A stretch of 42,754 bases of DNA from NCBI GenBank assembly GCA_030950085.1, contig JAUZRW010000036.1:1-42754 (forward strand), written 5' to 3'. Below, one piece after another: positions 34,545-42,754 of the stretch (its first letter is position 1; each line of letters opens with the position of its first letter). The position numbers were made by a program, and so were the translations under genes. Under the pieces are notes generated by a model. The model was not told the origin of the DNA and did not search any database. It saw only the letters and a program-made list of their open reading frames with translations. The stretch comes from Anaerolineae bacterium. Lineage in GTDB: Bacteria > Chloroflexota > Anaerolineae > Aggregatilineales > Phototrophicaceae.

Positions 34545-35412
34545 ATTCATTCACATAGGGTTCATCAATCGCTTCGACAATTATCGCGCCTCTTTCAGTT
34601 TGAGTGAGGCGACCAATGGGACGTTTGACATCGTGCGGAAAAATGACAATTGCATCATTGTCTAATGCCCATTGTTGCCAGATGCGTTTGGTTTCGAGCG
34701 TTCGTAGGGGTTCGACATCATAAGCAGTCATCCAAGCTATACGCTCAAAATGAACGGCATAACTCGCTAAATCACACAAAAATGCCGCATGTTCACCCTT
34801 GCTCTCGAAACGGATACTCATATGGGCAGGGGTATGTCCCGGTGTGACAATACCTGTGATACCGGGCAAAAGTTCTTCATCGCCATCTAATAAACGCATC
34901 TGCCCACTTTCGACTAAGGGCTGATAATTGAACGGAAAATAAGTTGCAGCAGTGCGTTCATTGGGCTGCATAGCATCTTCATACTCTCGACGTTGTACCA
35001 CATATTCGGCATTCGGAAAGGTCGCTTCGACTTCATCCGTGCTGCCTTCGACAAATTTGGTATTGCCACCAGCATGGTCAGAGTGCAAATGTGTATCAAT
35101 CACAAGGTCAATCTCTTCTGGTAACACGCCGAGTTTCGCCAAGCCCGTCAATAAACCGCCTTCTGCTTCAATGCGAAAAATACGCCGTACTTTGTCATTG
35201 AGTTTCGTACCAAGTCCGGTATCAACAATGATATTTTTGCCATTAGCCCGTACAAATAAGCAGGTTTGATTCATGGGAATCATATTATCGTCGGTGGGCT
35301 TGAAGTAACGCTGCCACAAGATACGTGGTACAAGCCCGAATGCCCCTCCACCATCGACCATCACACGGCAATCATTAATTAGATGAATTTCAATATCACC
35401 AATTTTAATCAC
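34543..35412 (-). CDS. Metallo-beta-lactamase fold hydrolase
   Basis: A 289-residue hydrolase with the two-metal motif H-x-H-x-D-H in DTHLHSDHAGG (His108, His110, Asp112, His113). TPGHTPAHMSI supplies the next His, and FLCDLASYAVH and the final FPHD positions match the remaining ligands. The overall layout resembles the lactonase/AttM-like group, but the substrate cannot be assigned. The start is GTG at 35412, supported by AGGAG 8 bases upstream. It converges on the mutM operon, and its stop lies in the shared terminator. The upstream gap (35413-35691) contains two repeats. Confidence 0.92.
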   Translation of the reverse strand: MIKIGDIEIHLINDCRVMVDGGGAFGLVPRILWQRYFKPTDDNMIPMNQTCLFVRANGKNIIVDTGLGTKLNDKVRRIFRIEAEGGLLTGLAKLGVLPEEIDLVIDTHLHSDHAGGNTKFVEGSTDEVEATFPNAEYVVQRREYEDAMQPNERTAATYFPFNYQPLVESGQMRLLDGDEELLPGITGIVTPGHTPAHMSIRFESKGEHAAFLCDLASYAVHFERIAWMTAYDVEPLRTLETKRIWQQWALDNDAIVIFPHDVKRPIGRLTQTERGAIIVEAIDEPYVNE

Positions 35413-35466
35413 AAAATTTACTCCTGTTTGTGGGTGTCATATTACAGAGTCCGACAAATTTTCGAG

Positions 35467-35580
35467 AAAAAGCGTAACACAGAGAAACGGAGAATCAGAG
35501 GCGCAGAGCATGATTTTGAATAAAGATTCTTTGTGTCCTTTGTGCCTTCGTGGTTCATCTTTTTTCTAGGTTTTCTCCAG
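35467..35580 (+). repeat. Intergenic repeat, copy 2 of 2
   Basis: It contains GTAACACAGAGAAACGGAG, GAGGCGCAGAGCATGATTTT and TGGTTCATCTTTTTTC, collinear with 27005-27115. It lies upstream of the metallo-hydrolase, in the same gap as a hairpin repeat. Confidence 0.75.
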
Positions 35581-35624
35581 ATTCTAGTACTTGACCAATT
35601 TAATTCTTGATGATTAGATTTGTG

Positions 35625-35654
35625 TTTTTCGGGCGCAATGCCTTGCGCCCCTAC
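35625..35654 (-). repeat. Hairpin repeat TAGGG...CCCGAAAAA, copy 2 of 3
   Basis: A perfect 8-bp stem GGGCGCAA / TTGCGCCC with loop TGCC. Read on the minus strand it begins GTAGGGGCGCAA and ends GCGCCCGAAAAA. It is about 45 bases from the 35467-35580 repeat. Confidence 0.75.
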
Positions 35655-35691
35655 ATAAAAACTTTTTTGGTCGTGTACTAGCTTAATGCCC

Positions 35692-36186
35692 TTATGATTC
35701 ATCGGTCTGGCTAATTTCTGCGATTTTTGCCTTGAGCAAATTCAATAATGGCATCACCGGAATCCGTAACTGTAGCCCACGTTGTCCCGCACTGATAACG
35801 ATATTTTGCAACTCCATCGCTGGTTGGTCGATATAAACAGACCAATTTTTATCCATCAACATCAAGGCACTGATTCCGCCGACTTGTAAGCCTGTCAATT
35901 TTTCGGCTGTGCTATGTTTTGCCATGTGAACTTTTTTCTCTTTGGCGGCGCTTGCCATTCTCTTCAAGTCAAGCTGACAATCACAGGCAATCATAGCAAT
36001 GAATGGCATATTGCTTTTCACGGATTGTACAATGAGCGTTTTGTAAACCATAAACGGTGGCATTCCTACCATTTCAGCTACTTGTTGGGCATCTTTAATA
36101 CTCGAATCATATTCTAGCACTTCGTAGGGGACATTATTTGCATCCAACAAGCGCATAGAATTCAGTTTTTTAGGTTTTTTCGCCAT
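35692..36186 (-). CDS. ybaK: YbaK/EbsC-family aminoacyl-tRNA deacylase
   Basis: A 164-residue protein of the YbaK/ProX family, which hydrolyses mischarged Cys-tRNA(Pro) and related species. Lys49 in PPFMVYKTLIV is the conserved catalytic lysine, and LQVGGISAL carries the conserved GG of the active-site loop. The N-terminal helix (MRLLDANNVPYEVLEYD) is typical. It starts 17 bases downstream of the methyltransferase stop on the same strand, so it probably belongs to the leftward SDR-methyltransferase-YbaK run. The ribosome binding site is weak. Confidence 0.92.
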   Translation of the reverse strand: MAKKPKKLNSMRLLDANNVPYEVLEYDSSIKDAQQVAEMVGMPPFMVYKTLIVQSVKSNMPFIAMIACDCQLDLKRMASAAKEKKVHMAKHSTAEKLTGLQVGGISALMLMDKNWSVYIDQPAMELQNIVISAGQRGLQLRIPVMPLLNLLKAKIAEISQTDES

Positions 36187-36203
36187 AGCAACTTTCGCTT
36201 ACT

Positions 36204-36935
36204 TTAAGTTGGTTTACGGAACAGGAATAAGCCAAAACCCAGTGCATCGCGTCCATATTGGATAAATTCATCACGCAATTGCCGACTGCGCTCTAACATG
36301 GCAGGGACATCGGGGTCATCGGGGTTTTCTACGGCGTACATTTCAATCGAATAACTTTGTAACCATGCGTAGCGGTCAATATCAAGCGGCGTGCAGACTG
36401 TGGCATATAAAGCTGTGAGTCCCTGCTTGATGCCCGAATCAACTGCCCCTTTATAATCATGTGTGACAGTAAATGATTGAATACCTGCGTTGGCTTGTGT
36501 TCGCCAATAATAATCACCCATGATAACCATGCCGCCGGGCTTGGCTAATTTGGTAATTTCTGCCAGTGCCTTATCATAGTCGCCGTATAGTCCCGATGAA
36601 TTGACACACATCGCAGCATCGTAAATCTCTAGTTCGGATTTATACTCGCTAACAGGCGTGGCGTAAAGCGTAATATCGGCAGCCGGAGCGCGTTGTGCGA
36701 TTTCTTGTTTTGCGATTTCAAGGAATTGTGGTGATGTATCAATGCCAACTGCTGAAACCTGACATAAATCTGCCATGTGCAACAGTATTTCAGCTTTCGC
36801 ACAACCGACATCAATGATATTTGTCGCAGGTGCTAAACGCATTAATTCTGCCACTTCCTCAACCATCACGGTACGGAGTGGACTGACATATTTCAGTTCG
36901 GTATGGGCAATCATATCGTACTTGCTTTTGTCCAT
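36204..36935 (-). CDS. SAM-dependent class I methyltransferase
   Basis: A 243-residue Rossmann-fold methyltransferase. The SAM-binding motif I is NIIDVGCAKAEILLHM (about 39-54), acidic residue at the end of strand 2 is in VGIDTSP, and motif IV lies around DAAMCVNSSGLYG. KLAKPGGMVIMGDYYW is the typical strand 4-5 region. It is similar in shape to small-molecule methyltransferases of the UbiE/Methyltransf_25 type; the substrate is not known. AAGGA lies 8 bases before the ATG. It begins 38 bases after the SDR stop on the same strand, suggesting an operon. Confidence 0.9.
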   Translation of the reverse strand: MDKSKYDMIAHTELKYVSPLRTVMVEEVAELMRLAPATNIIDVGCAKAEILLHMADLCQVSAVGIDTSPQFLEIAKQEIAQRAPAADITLYATPVSEYKSELEIYDAAMCVNSSGLYGDYDKALAEITKLAKPGGMVIMGDYYWRTQANAGIQSFTVTHDYKGAVDSGIKQGLTALYATVCTPLDIDRYAWLQSYSIEMYAVENPDDPDVPAMLERSRQLRDEFIQYGRDALGFGLFLFRKPT

Positions 36936-36973
36936 GAGTTGTTCCTTTATCCTCTGTGGATATTTTAACTATC

Positions 36974-37750
36974 TTACTGATATTGCCGTGCTGCCAATTT
37001 GCCGATAATACCGGGGACGAGACGATTCCCCAACACCAATAGTCTATCAAAAAATCGCAGAATAACTGTGTTTTTAGGCTTCTTGACGACTTTGACAATC
37101 GCTTCGGCAACTGTATCGGCTGTCATGGTTGGGACACTTTTTGAGCGTTTGATACTGCCGCCTAGCCGATTTTCGTTAAATTCTGTTTCGGTACGACCCA
37201 CAAGAAAGTCACTGACTTTGATATTATCTTTGGTGACTTCGATACGAATTGAGTTAGCGATACTGCTCACGAAGGCTTTACTTGCCGCATAAGTCGCAGC
37301 ATAGGGCGAGACGAGATTGTAGGCAACAGATGAAATTGTGATGATATGCCCCCCGCCCTGTTTTCGCATTTCTGGGACACACGCACGAATACTATGTAAT
37401 ACCCCGTCAATGTTGGTTCGCAACAGTGTTTCAAGGTCTTCCCATTCGGCATCAACCATTACGCCACGCTGTCCGACTCCGGCATTGGCAACAAGAATAT
37501 CCAACTGTCCGAAATGTTCAACTGTTTGGGCGACGGCTGAAACTATAGACTCAGCATGGGTGACATCGCCTGTAATCGGCAAAAATTCGCCCTGTGAAGT
37601 CGATAGGGCGCTAATTTCGCTCTGTAATTCAGACAATCGTTCCGCACGGCGGGCAGTGCCAGCAACATGATACCCTGCTTTCACAAAAGCTAATGCTGTC
37701 GCTCGCCCGATGCCACTCGATGCGCCTGTAATAAAAACAACTTGTGTCAC
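36974..37750 (-). CDS. Short-chain dehydrogenase/reductase
   Basis: A 258-residue classical SDR. The cofactor loop TGASSGIG (8-15), NAG (89-91), catalytic Ser in ITISSVAYN, and YAASK with Tyr154 and Lys158 are all present. The basic pair after strand 2 (TARRAERL) suggests NADPH. The hydrophobic C-terminus may contact membranes. The start is GTG at 37750, supported by GGAG 9 bases upstream. It leads the leftward run SDR, methyltransferase, YbaK. The substrate is unknown. Confidence 0.93.
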   Translation of the reverse strand: MTQVVFITGASSGIGRATALAFVKAGYHVAGTARRAERLSELQSEISALSTSQGEFLPITGDVTHAESIVSAVAQTVEHFGQLDILVANAGVGQRGVMVDAEWEDLETLLRTNIDGVLHSIRACVPEMRKQGGGHIITISSVAYNLVSPYAATYAASKAFVSSIANSIRIEVTKDNIKVSDFLVGRTETEFNENRLGGSIKRSKSVPTMTADTVAEAIVKVVKKPKNTVILRFFDRLLVLGNRLVPGIIGKLAARQYQ

Positions 37751-37787
37751 GAATTACTGCTCCAAATATGCTTGTGAATCTTGCCAT

Positions 37788-37796
37788 AGTGTAACA
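37788..37796 (-). promoter_or_regulatory. Extended -10 promoter of the SDR gene
   Basis: On the minus strand TGTTACACT lies 37 bases before the GTG start. No -35 is seen. Confidence 0.5.
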
Positions 37797-37827
37797 GGAA
37801 ATACCGAAATCGTAGAGAGGATATGGC

Positions 37828-37859
37828 TAGGGTGCAGTTTGGGTTCTGCACCCGAAAAA
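37828..37859 (+). repeat. Hairpin repeat TAGGG...CCCGAAAAA, copy 3 of 3
   Basis: A perfect 8-bp stem GGGTGCAG / CTGCACCC with an 8-base loop, beginning TAGGG and ending CCCGAAAAA. The arms differ in sequence from the other copies but keep base pairing. It lies 7 bases beyond the DUF4177-like stop codon. Confidence 0.7.
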
Positions 37860-37866
37860 CTTAGCC

Positions 37867-38238
37867 TTATGATTCGGTGGAGGGTGTGCTTTGTGTGGGT
37901 TGTTGCTGTGCAGGGGCTTGCTGTTGTTGTGCTTGCGGCGGATGGGCAACATGGACAGGCATTGATGTTCCTGCCTCACGGCGCTTGAATACACAGAAAT
38001 ATTGATTGCTCCAACTGTGCTGGTCAAATTGGATATCTTCTTTACCGCCTAGACGTGGCACAGGTTCCATATGTACCAGTTCCCAACCTTGTTTTCCGTA
38101 TTCATTCAGTTTTGGAATCATGGCTTCGGGTGAGTGCCGCTTTGCTTTTTTGTCAAATGTATTCTTGATAAATTCTTTGACTTCCTTTTTCTTGGCAGTG
38201 GCTTCAAGAAAGGTTGTCAAATATTCCCACTGTTCCAT
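37867..38238 (-). CDS. DUF4177-like small protein with a Gln/Pro-rich tail
   Basis: A 123-residue protein. The N-terminal part begins with MEQWEYLTTFLEA and includes LNEYGKQGWELVHMEPVP and YFCVFKRRE, the arrangement of the DUF4177 family (tryptophan-containing strand, helix, GWELV). An insertion with many lysines separates the first strand from the helix. The last 35 residues are a low-complexity tail of Gln, Pro, Ala and Ser. The function of the family is unknown. AAGGGG lies 7 bases before the ATG, and a TATACT box (38284-38279, minus) lies upstream. Confidence 0.82.
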   Translation of the reverse strand: MEQWEYLTTFLEATAKKKEVKEFIKNTFDKKAKRHSPEAMIPKLNEYGKQGWELVHMEPVPRLGGKEDIQFDQHSWSNQYFCVFKRREAGTSMPVHVAHPPQAQQQQAPAQQQPTQSTPSTES

Positions 38239-38435
38239 AAAATTTCCCCTTACGAGACAAGAAAATACGCATATTGACAGTATAACCCATTAATCCAACA
38301 TTAGCCGAAGTTGGCAAGATGCTTCAAAATATTAGCGATATGACATATATTTACTGACAAACTTCTCATATCCAAAAAAGCAACCAAAATCAAACGAAGT
38401 AGGCACATTTCTTTAGTGCTGTTAGACAAGGGCTG

Positions 38436-38444
38436 TGATAGAAT
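38436..38444 (+). promoter_or_regulatory. Extended -10 promoter of the sensor kinase gene
   Basis: TGATAGAAT fits the extended -10 pattern 47 bases before the ATG at 38492, with no -35 at the expected distance. Confidence 0.5.
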
Positions 38445-38491
38445 TAATATAGAGTTTCATCAATTAAACTTCAAGTAGTGGGAAATGACGC

Positions 38492-41400
38492 ATGAGCGCG
38501 ACCACCCTTAACAAGACATCAAGTGATACCAAAAGCCAAACTACTCTTTCATCCTTCACCATTTGGCAATATCTGGTAGGTGGATTAGGCATCATCACAA
38601 CGGGTTTGATAGTCATCTATCTTGTGACAGCCGTAACATTTTGGCTGCGTCCCTTTGCAGGTGTGATGGTATCGCACACACTGGTTGTCAATGCTGGCGA
38701 GACACAAGGTTCAGCATCTTGGTCGGGGCATTTAGCTGGCATAGAAGCCGGCGACCAGATTATTGCTATCAATGGCACAGATTTGTTTAATACACCTGAC
38801 CGCAGTGATTATCGTGCTGCGATGAATCGTTACACTAATATTCTCAGTGAGATTAACATTAGCGCCGATAACGGCTATGATGCGATTACCGTTGATTTTC
38901 TGAGACGTGAAAATTCAGCAAATATCAGTGCCAGTATTTGTAGTGCGCCAGAAAATAGTTTTGCACAGTGCAGCGTGACCTATAACCCGATAGATTTCCC
39001 TGATGTAGACTTTTTATCTTTCTTCATGATGCCCTTTTTAGGTTCGGTACTTGTTATCGTCATGGGTTGGTTGGTCATCAAAAATGCTTATCAGCGACGG
39101 GAAGGTTTGCTGGCAGCAACCATCGCTTTTACGAGTGCCATCTTCGCAGGTGGCTTATTTGATATCGGCACACAAGCCATTTTAGGTATCGCTTGGATGG
39201 TGAGTGCTGGGTTGCTCAGTGGGACGCTGATTGTCTTCGGCTTGACTTTCCCACGGACACTGCGATTAGTGCGGAAGTTCAAACCAATAGAATATGTGCC
39301 GATAGTCGTGGGGATCTTATTTGGACTCATCCTAGCTGGCTTACACTTTTTCCCCACTGATGCCTACGCCGGACTATTCATAACGAAGGTCGGGACAATT
39401 ACCGTAACCATTGGCTTATTTTCACTCCTAATCCTCGTATCTATTCAACGAACTAAAGCGACCTCACCAGCCACCCGTGACCAGAGCAATACGATTTTTA
39501 TCGGCAGTGGCTTGATGATTGTTGCTGTTATTCTCTGGTTATTGAATTTAGTCGCTGTCAGCGTTACACATACCACACTCCCTATCAACATGGAATTTGT
39601 AACAACCGTTTTTATCTTCCCGATTGCGGCAATCGCTTATGCTGTATTGCATTATCCCAAGAACGATACCGACCGCCGCATCAGCCAAGGTATTACCTAC
39701 CTGATTATGCTCGGTGCATTAATCGCTGCTGTATTTTTATTGTCACTTGGCGGTACGATACTGACAATCGAATTGCTCAATGTCAATAATGCGCTCATTA
39801 TTGCGGTCATCTTGTTTGCGATGGTGATGCTCTTCACACCTATCCGTGTGAGTTTGCAAGAACGTATTGATAAAATTTACTTTCGCCAACAACGCAATTA
39901 TCAAGCAAAAATCGAAGAATTTAGCACGCGCCTGACAAATCTTGATACTTATCAAGAAATTGCGACCCTCTTTTACTCGCTACTGAAAGACACCATTTCA
40001 CCATCCAGCATTCTCATTTATTTACGCGATAGCAATGGTGAATACAGCGCCTATAAAGTAAATGGCACGAATACAGAAATTCGTTTTGCGTCCAATAGCC
40101 CCATGCTCGAATTATTAAGGCGGACAGCGAGTGCTATCAGCTTACAACCCGGTCAGCAGTGGCCACATGAATTGTGGGTAGACCAAGCTCGTTTACGCTT
40201 ATTGAAAACAGCCATCATTACACCCATTAAGGGGCAGCAAGAATTGAGTGGCTTCGTTTTACTTGCCCCACCGAGCAACAAAGAAAGCTACTCGCACGAA
40301 GAAGTTCGATTTGTTGAAAGTCTCGTCAATCAGTTAAGGGTAGCCACCCAACGCTCTCAGGTGGTTGAATCGCTACAACGGCGTGTAGACGAATTGGATG
40401 TGTTGAGCCAAGTCGGTCAGGCTGTCAACTTCACGATTGAATTTGATGACCTACTCGAACTGATTTATGCCCAAACTAGCCGTCTAATTTCTGTACCAAA
40501 CTTCTATATTGCACTTTATGATGAGCGTATCAACCGTTTGTATTTCGCCTTCTTCCTCGAAGGTAATGAACGCTACGATAATAAAGAAGGGATACGCTGG
40601 GAATTAGGGATTGACCTCTTTAGCGAAGTCATCAAGAAGAACACATCGTTGAATGTGGGGAATTATAAGCAAGAATTAGACAATCGGGGCGCAACATCAA
40701 TTCTTGTCAGCGAAAAATTACGGGCATGGATGGGTGTCCCTCTCACGGCTGGACGGCGTATTCTCGGTGTAATTGCGACAGGTAAAGTCCGAGATACAGC
40801 GCCATATGATGCTGAAATGTTCAAAATCTTCAATGATATTGGCTCCCTTGCAGCGACATCACTCGATAAAGCGAATCTCTTTACACAGACGAAAGCGCGT
40901 GAGCGGCAACTTACCGTCCTAAACAATATCAGTCGTCAGTTGGTTGCGACAGAATCTGATGTCGAAAAGCTGCTTGAAATCATCATGAACAGTTCAGTAG
41001 AGATTTTGAATGCCGAAGCGGGGTCGCTCTTGTTGCATAGCGAAGATGATTCCGGCGATTTAGAATTCCGTGTGGTGAGTGGCGGTGGTGGTGACGACTT
41101 GCTTGGCACTCGTGTTCCTGCTGGGCAGGGTGTAGTGGGACAAGTTGTCAAAACGGGGAAGCCCCTTATCGTCAATGATGCGGAAAATGACCAACGCCAC
41201 ACCGTTGAACTGGTTGATGACTTCATCTCACGTTCCTTATTGGCTGTGCCGCTAGTTGCTAAAGACCAAGTCATTGGCGTGCTGGAAGTTCTCAACAAAA
41301 CAGATGGAACACCTTTTATTGAAGACGATGCCGACTTGCTGACGACATTTGCAGGTCAGGCTGCTGTCGCCATTGAAAATGCGCGTTTGTTCCAACAGAC

Positions 41401-42697
41401 AGACCAACAATTAAGCCAGCGTGTTGCAGAATTGGAAACCCTAGAACGAATTGATGCACAACTGAATCGCACACTTGACCTGAATGAAGTAGCGAATATC
41501 ACGATTACTTCGGCTATGAAGATTCTCAATGCGAATGCTGGGGCATTAGGCATCGTTAGCCAGGAGCCACACGGCTTAAGAATTGTAGCCATTGAGGGTT
41601 ATACGCCGGATGAATATCCCGAAGGCGCTGATGACTTGTTATGGTCTCTTGACCAAGGTATTGTGAGCCGTGTGATACGGTCAAGGCAAGCTGATATTAT
41701 CCTGAATGTGGAAGATGACCCCGATTACGATAAGGGTTTGAAAGACTCTAACAGTCAAATTACTCTCCCGATGATGAGTGGCGATGAAGTTAATGCCATT
41801 CTGATTCTGGAAAAGAACACTCTGCCCCGTTTTAGTCTACCAGATTGGGCATTTGCACAGCGCATAGCCGAACATGCTAGTATTGCTGTCGCAAACGCGC
41901 AATTCTATGAAGCACTGATGCAAGCTAATCAATCGCAGAGTGATTTTATGGGCTTCGCTGCACATGAACTCAAAAACCCGCTGACTCCCCTGATTGGATG
42001 GGCAGATATGCTACGTGGTGGCAGCCTTGGTGAGCTATCAGAGCAACAAGAGCATGTTGTCGGAGTCATCCACTCGAATGCCAAACGTATTAAAACAATC
42101 ATTGATGACTTACGCGATGCGGCAAGAATGAAGACAAGAGATTTCCGAGTAGAAGCAGAACCTATGAATATTTATAGTGCTGTGGTGGAAACCCTACGTC
42201 CTTTTGTACAGGCATTTGCAGACAAAGACCAAGAACTCATTAACAAGGTGCCAGAGGATTTACCCCTCATTATGGGTGATGAAAATCGTATCATTCAAGT
42301 TCTCACCAATCTTGTGACCAATGCGAATAAGTATAGCAAAGCAAACACAACCATCACTGTGGAAGCATGGCTAGATGATAACTATCATGACCAGCAGGGA
42401 AAACGCAGAGACCCAATGGTAGTTGTTGCACTACGCGATGAAGGTCTTGGTATGAGTGAAGAAGACCAAAAGAAACTGTTCAAAGTACAATACTTCCGCA
42501 GCGACAATCCAGAAGCTAAAGAACAACCCGGGACAGGTCTGGGCATGATGTTGACTTATAATATCATGCGTGGGCATAACGGAGAAATCTGGCTCGAAAG
42601 CGAACTCGGCAAAGGGTCAACATTCTTTATCAGTTTCCCTGTATTTGATGAAGGGAGCCTTCGTTTAAAAGACGATTCTGAATCTGCTGCTGACTGA
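38492..42697 (+). CDS. Large membrane sensor histidine kinase with PDZ-like, 4 GAF, HisKA and HATPase domains
   Basis: A 1401-residue sensor. After one membrane helix (about 24-48) an external loop carries a PDZ-like segment (HLAGIEAGDQIIAINGTDL). About nine further membrane helices run to residue 455. Four GAF-like domains follow at about 472-622, 631-797, 805-968 and 977-1143, each ending in a helix such as AIENARLFQQ. The kinase core starts at FMGFAAHELKNPLTPLIGW with phospho-acceptor His1158. The ATP-binding domain has NLVTNANKYS (N box), DEGLGMS (G1) and GTGLGM (G2). No receiver or response regulator is in the window, though the gene ends only 57 bases before the edge. The ligand is unknown; the PDZ-like loop suggests sensing at the cell surface. 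Confidence 0.93.
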   Translation: MSATTLNKTSSDTKSQTTLSSFTIWQYLVGGLGIITTGLIVIYLVTAVTFWLRPFAGVMVSHTLVVNAGETQGSASWSGHLAGIEAGDQIIAINGTDLFNTPDRSDYRAAMNRYTNILSEINISADNGYDAITVDFLRRENSANISASICSAPENSFAQCSVTYNPIDFPDVDFLSFFMMPFLGSVLVIVMGWLVIKNAYQRREGLLAATIAFTSAIFAGGLFDIGTQAILGIAWMVSAGLLSGTLIVFGLTFPRTLRLVRKFKPIEYVPIVVGILFGLILAGLHFFPTDAYAGLFITKVGTITVTIGLFSLLILVSIQRTKATSPATRDQSNTIFIGSGLMIVAVILWLLNLVAVSVTHTTLPINMEFVTTVFIFPIAAIAYAVLHYPKNDTDRRISQGITYLIMLGALIAAVFLLSLGGTILTIELLNVNNALIIAVILFAMVMLFTPIRVSLQERIDKIYFRQQRNYQAKIEEFSTRLTNLDTYQEIATLFYSLLKDTISPSSILIYLRDSNGEYSAYKVNGTNTEIRFASNSPMLELLRRTASAISLQPGQQWPHELWVDQARLRLLKTAIITPIKGQQELSGFVLLAPPSNKESYSHEEVRFVESLVNQLRVATQRSQVVESLQRRVDELDVLSQVGQAVNFTIEFDDLLELIYAQTSRLISVPNFYIALYDERINRLYFAFFLEGNERYDNKEGIRWELGIDLFSEVIKKNTSLNVGNYKQELDNRGATSILVSEKLRAWMGVPLTAGRRILGVIATGKVRDTAPYDAEMFKIFNDIGSLAATSLDKANLFTQTKARERQLTVLNNISRQLVATESDVEKLLEIIMNSSVEILNAEAGSLLLHSEDDSGDLEFRVVSGGGGDDLLGTRVPAGQGVVGQVVKTGKPLIVNDAENDQRHTVELVDDFISRSLLAVPLVAKDQVIGVLEVLNKTDGTPFIEDDADLLTTFAGQAAVAIENARLFQQTDQQLSQRVAELETLERIDAQLNRTLDLNEVANITITSAMKILNANAGALGIVSQEPHGLRIVAIEGYTPDEYPEGADDLLWSLDQGIVSRVIRSRQADIILNVEDDPDYDKGLKDSNSQITLPMMSGDEVNAILILEKNTLPRFSLPDWAFAQRIAEHASIAVANAQFYEALMQANQSQSDFMGFAAHELKNPLTPLIGWADMLRGGSLGELSEQQEHVVGVIHSNAKRIKTIIDDLRDAARMKTRDFRVEAEPMNIYSAVVETLRPFVQAFADKDQELINKVPEDLPLIMGDENRIIQVLTNLVTNANKYSKANTTITVEAWLDDNYHDQQGKRRDPMVVVALRDEGLGMSEEDQKKLFKVQYFRSDNPEAKEQPGTGLGMMLTYNIMRGHNGEIWLESELGKGSTFFISFPVFDEGSLRLKDDSESAAD

Positions 42698-42754
42698 TTC
42701 TGTCATGCACGAGGTCTAAAAACACCGATTAAAAAAGCAAAACGCCCTATCTTT

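Noticed and set aside
1-42754. CRISPR array, tRNA or rRNA genes
   Set aside because: No regularly spaced direct repeats and no tRNA- or rRNA-like sequence were found on reading the intergenic regions.

Overview
The window looks like chromosomal DNA of a free-living bacterium of moderate GC (high 40s percent by eye), most plausibly a Chloroflexota (Anaerolineae-like) organism. This placement is inference. It rests on the split methylmalonyl-CoA mutase architecture, large multi-GAF histidine kinases, GT-C membrane glycosyltransferases with soluble tails, a long DnaE, and small hairpin repeats of a type familiar from Chloroflexota and Cyanobacteria. No rRNA, tRNA, CRISPR array or intact insertion sequence is visible.

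Layout. 1-1006: an AT-richer, possibly acquired pair of leftward genes, one with a nuclease-like look. 1178-3408: an acyl-CoA dehydrogenase and zinc-less MDR oxidoreductase operon. 3593-4207: a CYTH-domain protein. 4365-10496: a propionyl-CoA/methylmalonyl-CoA block of methylmalonyl-CoA mutase catalytic subunit, a small HTH protein, a small membrane protein, carboxyltransferase, biotin carboxylase and biotin carrier. 10617-17233: a polyprenyl-phosphate-type GT2 with three GT-C-like membrane proteins, probably a lipid-linked sugar glycosylation set. 17336-19252: an unknown polytopic membrane protein. 19393-21078: a second B12 mutase carrying isobutyryl-CoA mutase signature residues. 21148-21732: a XisI-like protein and a 30-residue membrane peptide. 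21986-24775: secA. 24879-26990: a winged-helix protein, two small membrane proteins and adenosine deaminase. 27130-32340: pfkA and dnaE, leftward. 32660-34510: mutM and an anchored acidic-linker protein. 34543-38238: leftward metallo-hydrolase, YbaK, methyltransferase, SDR and a DUF4177-like protein. 38492-42697: a 1401-residue sensor kinase.

How the genes fit together. The acyl-CoA dehydrogenase, the carboxylase and the two mutases point to catabolism of fatty and branched-chain acids. Propionyl-CoA would be carboxylated and rearranged to succinyl-CoA, while the second mutase may interconvert isobutyryl- and butyryl-CoA. The B12-binding mutase subunits, the epimerase and the G-protein chaperone are not in the window.

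Non-coding content is the most unusual part. It includes a foldable palindromic element inserted in frame inside a glycosyltransferase gene, three copies of a roughly 30-bp hairpin repeat, two copies of a roughly 110-bp intergenic repeat, and an orphan terminator on the strand opposite its neighbours. A promoter is interleaved with the secA terminator. About ten extended -10 promoters (TGnTATAAT-like) recur, mostly without a recognisable -35. I did not find a convincing complete new defence or mobile system.
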